64,000 nucleotides of DNA, taken from NCBI GenBank assembly GCA_963402885.1, contig OY727102.1, positions 8,432,001 to 8,496,000 on the forward strand, given 5' to 3'. The notes beneath the pieces are model-generated. The model had not been told where the DNA came from, made no database searches, and saw nothing but the letters and a program-made list of their open reading frames with translations. Of this stretch, positions 56,979 to 64,000 are shown in pieces. The first letter of the stretch is position 1; every line of letters begins with the position of its first letter. A program made the translations under genes and the position numbers. This DNA is from Antedon bifida. Taxonomy: Eukaryota > Echinodermata > Crinoidea > Comatulida > Antedonidae.

Positions 56979-59275
56979 AAAGAAGCCTGTAATTAGAAAA
57001 GTGAAAGTTTGGTCTGACGTAAATGTTGTCTGGAAACGACAGATTGGGATATCTTCACTGAGAACTCAACGCTAGAAGTAAGCCACCGTAGTAGTTACCG
57101 TATATCACATATTATGAGTCTATAACAAATGAGGAAAAGGAAATAAAAATATACCCAAATTCTGTAGCACAGATATCAAGTATTTGTTGAAACTCAAACA
57201 ACTAGCAATTAAGCAGAATGATGGAGACGAGAAGAGGAAGATTCAGCGCAAAATAGATAAATTGGTTAAGCGAGACAAACGCAAATTTGGTAAAAAAATT
57301 ATAAATAAATTTAAGAGTGGTAATCCGAAATGCGCATGGGATGGTTTGAAGAGGTTAATTGGAAATTAAAAAAATGATGTCATGATACCAGACGATGTAG
57401 AACCATTGACATTTGTAAACAACACTTTTTGAATCGATCTGATACTACTGACTTTAGTGATGAATTATAAAGTAAATTATAAAATTATAATTATAAAGCT
57501 ATAAATTTGTTACTTACTAACGACATAAATAAGGATACAGTTCAATTGGAGGTGTCTAAAGCAGAAGTAGAACAACTATTTAAATGTATTAAAACCTAAT
57601 AAGGCCTCAGGACCAGATTTGATATCGTGAAAGTTCTGAAAATGTTTTGTCATGATTAGCTCCAGTTTTTGCACATGTAATGTAATGTAGTGTAATGTTG
57701 TTCGATTTATATAGCGCTTTTATACAATCAAAAGATTGTCCCAAAGCGCTGAGAGAAAAAACAGAAAGAAATTACAAAGAAAAAAGATGGGTTTTTAAGG
57801 GTGTTTTGAAAACTATGATGGAGGACGCATTTTTAATAGGATCAGGAAGATTGTTCCACAGTTTAGGAGCTGCAACTGCGAAAGCTCGATCACCATAGGT
57901 CTTAAGGCGGCTTAATCTGTTTGAATGGTCATTAAATAGTTTTTGTGTCCCTAGTTTTTGGAAAGCAGCTATTATTTCGCCTCTAAATAAGACATCTAAA
58001 CCAAAATCTCTAAATGATTATAGACCAATAGCTTTGACATCAGTTACTATTACATGAAAGAAAATAATTAAGAATATTTTAATTAGGCAGACACAGATGT
58101 TTGATCCATATCAATTTGCCTACTGTGCTAAAAGAGCTGTTGACGACGCTCTGATTTCTTTCTTACATCATCCTGTTTTGGCTCATTTAGACAAAGCTAA
58201 ATCCTATGCCAGAACTTTTTTTTTAGACTTTAGTTCAGCATTCAACACAATTCAACCATATATGTTAGTAGATAAGCTAAGGAATCTAAATGTACATCCT
58301 TTTATATCTTTTTGGATTTAGCGATTTTATTAGTAATCGAACACAAAGGGTTAAGATTACAAATAATGTTTCATGTTGGATATTTTCAAATACCGGTACT
58401 CCACAAGGATGTGTCTTGTCACCACTCCTTTTTTCTATATATACGTGTAATTTGAGGTGTTTTGATAGTTCCTGTAATATAGTTTAGTTTGCTGTGTAAC
58501 AGGGCTTATAATTAATGATGATAAAAATGCGTACAGAAATGAGGTCGCGCATGACTGTTATTAAATTGTGCTCTGACAATCAACTTATTATAAATGCTAA
58601 GAAAACTAAAGAAATGACTTTTGACTTTAGGAGAAACAACAAAGATATAGAACCACTAATTGTTAACAATGAATGCGTATCTAGAACAACAGAACACAAA
58701 TACTTGGGTGTAACTATAGACGATCAATTTAGTTGGAACAAGCATACCCAAAGTGTCTATTCTAAAGCTAGTCAACGCCTTTTTCTTAGGAAGCTTAAGA
58801 AATTTAATGTTGGCATGTTGTTTACACCAAAGTGTGATCAAATCTGTTATGACGTTCTGTTGTATTGCCTGGTATTCAAATTTAATTACACCCAAGAAAA
58901 ACATCAAACATCAACTAAAGCAGCATGTAAAATAATTGGCGTAGAAATTGAAAGTATAGGTAATCTTTTTAATAAAACGACTCTTAATAAATTAGAATGG
59001 ATAATTAAAGATGTGACTCATCCACTAAATAGTATTGTAAGTTTTAATAGATCTGATAGAATGCCAGTTAAAACCAACCGTTTTAGAGACTGTTTTTCCC
59101 ATATGCTTAGCAGCTTGTCATCTATATAATGTACATTTTTCAAGATAAATAGTTAAGGTGTTACGTTTTTATATTGTGTTTTAAATTGTATTGTATCTAT
59201 GTTTCTTAGCTCAGGAAACAAATTCCATGTATGTAATATTATGTGACAATAAATAAAATCTTGAATCTTGAATCT
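56979..59275 (+). mobile_element. Decayed LINE (CR1/L2/Rex1-like), plus strand
   Basis: Reverse-transcriptase remnants in three frames: AAIISPLNKTSKPKSLNDYR, FFLDFSSAFNTI (motif with the first catalytic Asp), NTGTPQGCVLSPLLFSIY, then a broken stretch where YADD should be, CSDNQLIINAKKTKEM, HKYLGVTIDDQFSWNKH, and a C-terminal tail (58515-59129). The 3' end is AATAAATAAAATC followed by the short repeat TTGAATC, as in these LINE clades. The element is inactive. A 230-bp repeat is inserted at 57676-57905. Confidence 0.82.
57676..57905 (+). repeat. Short repeat inserted in the LINE (SINE-like)
   Basis: Runs from a TGTAATG repeat and TTTATATAGCGCTTTTATAC to AAAGCTCGATCACCATAGG; it interrupts the RT reading between PVFAHV and SFWKAAI. 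The AGCGCTTT...AAAGCGCT arms recall short repeats widespread in animal genomes. Classification is tentative. Confidence 0.5.
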
Positions 59276-59479
59276 CATTTGTATAAACGTGTATTAAATC
59301 TATCAAAATAGTATTTTTTAAAGAAAATCGGCCTGTCTTCAACATTGATGATTTTCATTAGGTGTTAAAAATCAGTATCGACAGTATGTACCAACTTTAT
59401 ATACCATCGTGTAAAAATTCCAGAAGTTACGCGTGATTTACCGAATGTTACCTTTATATATAGATTTAAGATACAATTT

Positions 59480-59779
59480 TATTTTGCCAATTAAAATGGA
59501 AATAATATGAGTACATTTTCAAAATGTTAAAATGTATATTAATAAAATTATTACTATATACAATATTTATATTATTTAAAACAATAAATATATTAAAAAC
59601 AGACATGAATACTACAGGGATACAACATTTTAAAAGCAACATATAAGAACATCAAAAATACTATAAACATTATATACTGGTTCCAATAATTGGTTAAAAT
59701 ATGCAATAAAAACTGGCTAAAAAAAATAAAATAAAAATGCTGACTTTAGGCTACTATGCTTAATTGATTCAATTTAGAT
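59480..59779. other. AT-rich DNA between two LINEs
   Basis: May include the 3' untranslated tail of the minus-strand LINE. No clear 3' terminus was found. Confidence 0.35.
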
Positions 59780-61261
59780 TATTCAGCGTTATACAACCTG
59801 ATCGAGATAAGGAACAAAGGATCTTTTATATCTCTCGGTTCTACATTTGATAGATCTATACAGATCATTTCTCTCGGAGCGCATTTTATGATAATTACAA
59901 TTATAACGGGTGTTTCTGAATATTAGTGGTTTTCGATTTAATACATTTATGACATATATTTCCTCAGCGAATAATTCATTTCTGTGATTAGTCCACATTT
60001 CTTCAAGATGCGTTGGATAGAAGTTTTATCTTCTTCTCTCTTTTCCATACCATACAACACAGCAGAAAGCGATGACACTTCCAACCATGACTGATGAGTA
60101 CAACAAATTTAATATTGACTTGTCCACTTCAAATTTATTAAGTTTCCTAAGAAAGAACAGTCGCATATTTCCTTTCCATATAGTATTTTTACATTGTTCA
60201 GCCCAATTTAATTCATTGTCAATGGTAATACCTAGATATTTGTAATTATTTACAATTTCAATAACAGAGCCATTTATATTGAGTGGTTCAATAGGCACTG
60301 TAGACAATTCTTCCTGAAATCAAATATCATCTCTCTAGTTTCTTTTCATTCAAAATTAGGCTATTGTCCATACACTATTCAGAGAAAGCATTTACTTCTT
60401 CGCAATTAAATATTTCAGAATTTCTATCCTTTAACAAGCCAACAATGGCAGTATCATCTGCATATTTCACGTAGTGAACATTATTTGTACTGGACTTACA
60501 GCCATTTGTATACAGGATATAAAGCAACGGGCTAAGTACACATCCTTAAAAACTATTTGTGTGTTGCGACAACATATGTATAAGTGAGAGTCTTCGATAG
60601 ATTAGAGTGGATCAATCTCATTTAGAATAAGGGGAGACATAATTATTTTAGAAACTATCTTTTCCAGACATTTGATCACTAATGATGTGAGGGCTACCGG
60701 ACGATAATCAGTTAGGACCTTTGCATTGTTAATTTGGGTACAGGGGTTATATTTGCAGCTTCCAATTTTTTTGGAACATAATGGTTATCGAGGGATAATT
60801 GAAACAAATTGGTAAAAGGTTCGGCAAGTTCACAAGCACATGATTTCAGAATGTTACCACTGATCTTATCAGGGCCACTAGCTTTGTTCACTTTTACTTT
60901 ACTGAACTGTTTCATTACATGTGACTGTATCATAATTCTTTCACCTAATTCTTCCGGTATCACTGGAATACATGTCGGTGGAGAATTTTTCTCGAAACGT
61001 GCAAAGCGTTCATTTAGTTCATTTACAAAAACGTCCGCTTCGGTTTGACGAAGTAAGTTCACTTTATTTTTGCTTTTAGTTCCAGTCATGACACTCATGC
61101 ACTGCCACGCTGCTTTTGGGGTTTCCAGTGGCAAACGACTCCTCTAGTTTCCTTTTATATTTTACTTAGCATCCTGAATCGCTTTCCTAATTTCTGATAT
61201 AAGTGATATTATTCGCTCTCGGTTTCCATTTTTAAAAGCCACTGAACGCTCGCGTAGAAGT
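59780..61261 (-). mobile_element. Decayed LINE (CR1/L2/Rex1-like), minus strand, YADD retained
   Basis: From high to low coordinates: ERSVAFKNGNRERI, NPKAAW-like start (TPKAAWQCMSVMTG), KASGPDKISGNILKSCACEL, a damaged middle, CVLSPLLYILYTNGC, KYADDTAIVGLLKDRN (intact catalytic motif, near 60450), NNYKYLGITIDNELNW, and FRNTRYNCNYHKMRSERNDL. Several stops and a deletion lie between 60550 and 60720. The 5' endonuclease is missing, and the element stops where G copy 4 starts. Confidence 0.8.
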
Positions 61262-62014
61262 CAGGGGTGGACGCAGGGGTGTTGCACCAGTTGTCCGGGC
61301 AACACCCTTAATTTCATACTAAATGTTTTTTTCTGCCACTAAATTAAAATTTAGATCCCATTTCATCATATATATTAACCATTAACGTTATAGAAGTCCA
61401 GGGTTGGAAGAGTCTATTATGCAAATTGATTGACTGCAGCGTAAAATTAACCGCGCACAATTTAACGGCGGTCAGCGGATTTTTTTTCCGTTTTCCACGT
61501 CCGTAAAATTGGGCCGAGTTTCCGTAGTAATTACGGACGTTGCGAACTTTGAAATAACGGTGTTTAATTGCTTCTTTCTGCAAATTTCGATCATATTTTC
61601 TTTTCTGGAGTGTGTTTTAAGCAACACACTTTTACTGACTTATTCAGCATTTTATTTCAAAATAATACAATTCAAAGTTTTGCTCAATATATTTATAGCA
61701 ACAGCTTCACATTTTTGTCTAACTTTTTTAAATTATTAATTAATAGGCCTAGTAATTAATTTGTATTAGTCGGGAACTGAACGCAAAAAAAGTATTACCT
61801 TAGTCGCGTGTGTTTTACTGGCGGAAAAAATAGATGGGATAAATACTGCTGATAGATATTAGAGTGTCATTTCCGGCGTGAATTTTACGTGCGAGTGTAC
61901 CATTTCCGGCCACCTAAAGGTGTCATTTAACAGATGTGGCGCAAATATTTGTGTTTCTATTATGGCCCTGAACTCTTGGGCAACACCCTTAAAATAGTCC
62001 TGCGACCGCTCCTG
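61262..62014 (+). mobile_element. G-family (hAT-like) element, copy 4, both termini
   Basis: The left tip CAGGGGTGGACGCAGGGGTG and the inverse right tip CAGGAGCGGTCGCAGGAC are related, as in hAT elements. Next to the left tip is the hairpin GGGTGTTGC...GCAACACCC. It is about 750 bp with no transposase. No 8-bp duplication is visible because the right flank belongs to the duplicated gene block. Confidence 0.72.
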
Positions 62015-62217
62015 TTAGCTTACCGCGCAACGCGTTCATCGCGTCGCATGGTAGCATAATTGCGCGCTAGGTATCTATCACAACAGCTAGCTATAGCAAC
62101 TTAACAACACAAATCATCTACAGCTTGATATATCAACTGTGTATGAAATACTGAGCGATAAATTCCGAATTATCTTCGTAATTATTATCAATTTAATTAA
62201 GTTATTGCGTACAAACA

Positions 62218-63942
62218 ATGGAAAAGGTTCCAACGAACCGTGGTGAGTGGAGAAATCATTTAGAAACTTTTTATATAAATAGAAATAATAGTTGAAATGA
62301 ATGACATTTTTTTTTGTTTTTTGGACACGATAAATTTCTTCACTGTGAAAATATTCACCCATCATTAGGATAGACCTATATTAATTGTGTGTGGCCAGAA
62401 GATAAATTGCCTAGGTAGCTTTACAGTGTACTTATCCTTTTTAAATGTTTGCAGACATAATTGTCAACGAAACGTTCGGGCCTGTCATCCAAGGACTAAA
62501 ACCAATATCGAGTTTCAGTGGGAAGACAAAGGCACAAGGAAACGATGCTACAAAGACCAGCATCAATGATTTGGCAGTCAAGCCAAATGTTGAACGTCCT
62601 CAGCACAGGATTAAGCCACCAGTTGCACCAAAACCAGCGAAGAAAAGTGTAAAAATGATGGCTTATTCAATCCATGATGGCAATATTGTAAAAGGGGACA
62701 AGTTGCATCAGATTAAGCCACCAGTTGCACCAAAACCATCAAAGAAAAGTGTAAGAATGATGGCTTATTCAATCCAAGGTGATGGCAATAGTGTAAAAGA
62801 GGACAAGTTTCATCAGATTAAGCCACCATTTGCACCAAAACCAGCAAAGAAAAGCGTAAAAAAGATGGAGCATTCAATCCAAGGTGATGACAATATTGTA
62901 AACCAGGACAAGTTTCACCAGATTAAGCCACCAGTTGCACCAAAACCAGCAAAGAAAAATGTAAAAGAGATGGCGCATTCAATCCAAGGTGATGGCAATA
63001 TTGTAAAAGAGGACAAGTTAAAAAAGCCACCCAAAATAATCGGCTGGGCGAAACTCCTTGGCAACACCAAAACAAGAGGTGCATCTGTGAAAAATATGAC
63101 ACAGAACTTAATGCAGGTAAATAGACAGGTACTGTACGGTCATACAATAATGCCATTTATTTTTTTGTCTGTTATTCACAGGATTTAGTGAATCTCTCAC
63201 AATCATCATGATTTTTCTCAACTGGTGGCCATATCCTAAAGTTTATTTTTTAATGCCTCATTTGACTGTTTTATGAATTTTATATACATTTTACAACTAA
63301 TTTTACATAGTATATATGTAATTACATTGTTGCGTGGTAAACAATTAGGCCCTAACGATTCTTTTCTAAGAAGAACATGGACATTTTTTAGTACTGTAAG
63401 CTGCTTTAATTATACCCATATTCATCGTTTAATTTTACAGGCTTCTCATGTTGAAGACATCCCAGTTACACGAAAATCAACTCGAAATATGGCAGATAGT
63501 TTTGTTGATAAAAAGGTTGAAGATATGCCGAATAAGACAAAACCATCACTTGCTGGTGATGAGAGCGATGAAGAGATATTTTATGATGCACTTTCAGGTA
63601 CTTATTACAATCAATCTAGTGTAAAAAAGATGGCGCATTCAATCCAAGATGATGACAATATTGTAAAAGAGGACAAGTTTCATCATATTAAGCCACCAGT
63701 TGCACCAAAACCAGCGAAGAAAAGTGTAAAAAAGATGGCGCATTCAATCCAAGGTGATGACAATATTGTAAAAGAGGACAAGTTGAAAAAGCCACCCAAA
63801 ATAATCGGCTGGGCGAAACTCCTTGGCAACACCAAAACAAGAAGTGCATCTGTGAAGAATATGACCCAGAACTTTATGCAGGACAACAGTGGATTGGATT
63901 GGAGCGACGATGAGAATGAGATATTTTATGATGCACTTTCAG
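62218..63942 (+). CDS. KPPVAPKP-repeat protein, copy 2 (first three exons; runs past the window)
   Basis: Exons 62218-62242, 62455-63116 and 63441-63942 have the same splice sites and phases as copy 1 (offset 38,051 bp at the start codon). Exon 2 is 102 bp shorter because it carries four IKPPVAPKP units instead of five; one unit reads IKPPFAPKP. Exon 3 is 9 bp shorter in its first acidic block. The remaining differences are a few substitutions, so the duplication is recent. The third intron begins at 63943, and exons 4-5 are expected beyond 64000. It is unlikely to be a pseudogene: no stop or frame break is seen. Confidence 0.72.
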
Positions 63943-64000
63943 GTACTTATTACAATCAATCTAATTATTTCTCTTATTTTGACAAGTTTTTTAAAAACCT

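Larger units (their letters stand above)
56300..59468 (-). mobile_element. H-family repeat, copy d, interrupted by a LINE
   Basis: 56365-56978 and 59276-59468 together reproduce the body of copy a, including the uninterrupted TTTATATACCATCGTG site at 59396. The LINE at 56979-59275 splits it within CAATACAT/TTGTATAAACG. Confidence 0.7.

Noticed and set aside
61344..61583. Minus-strand frame (also 27638-27826) conserved between G copies
   Set aside because: It is shared because the G copies are recent duplicates; no transposase or other domain is recognisable.

Overview
The window looks like AT-rich nuclear DNA of a marine invertebrate. Genes are split by GT-AG introns, many introns hold DNA transposons, and the 'taggcctag' word that is common in echinoderm and hemichordate genomes recurs throughout. 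The lineage call is inference from style and gene content; there is no rRNA or other marker to settle it. All multi-exon models below were built by eye from splice sites, reading phase and protein homology. None has transcript support.

Layout. 1-5.4 kb: nested inverted-repeat DNA elements; exon 1 of a secreted acidic, Cys-free precursor lies at 2162 and its long second exon at 5645-6374. 7.0-9.2 kb: a cluster of four MITE-like elements. 9.7-20.0 kb, minus strand: a ten-exon gene for a single-pass membrane protein with two MAM domains; its introns hold triple-nested MITEs, a repeat copy interrupted by an unusual double-hairpin insert, and a LINE relic. 20.7-21.4 kb: minisatellites. 22.8-28.3 kb and 61.3-64 kb: two copies of a multi-exon gene built from 34/35-residue KPPVAPKP repeats, 38,051 bp apart in direct orientation and each next to hAT-like 'G' repeats. 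28.3-32.6 kb: mostly decayed repeats. 33.7-37.4 kb, minus strand: a complete 6-pyruvoyltetrahydropterin synthase gene (PTS).

Immediately upstream of PTS on the same strand is an exon for a pogo/Tc5-type (CENP-B-like) DNA-binding domain (38183-38653). Further up are two short coding exons (46548-46610 and 54199-54309). All four joints, including the one into the first PTS exon, are phase 0, so one 377-residue in-frame product (acidic N-terminus, transposase-type DNA-binding domain, PTPS enzyme) is possible. This candidate host-transposase fusion is the most interesting observation here, and it needs transcript evidence.

46.7-51.4 kb: two degenerate tRNA-Val(AAC) copies between direct repeats, then a Helitron with recognisable ends but with the HUH nickase region and most of the helicase deleted, itself split by a 5'-truncated Penelope-like element (GIY-YIG) with a 15-bp target duplication. 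52.6-61.3 kb: dispersed repeats, a 359-bp tandem duplication and two decayed LINEs, one on each strand. Several insertions have matching empty sites elsewhere in the window, so their order can be read directly.
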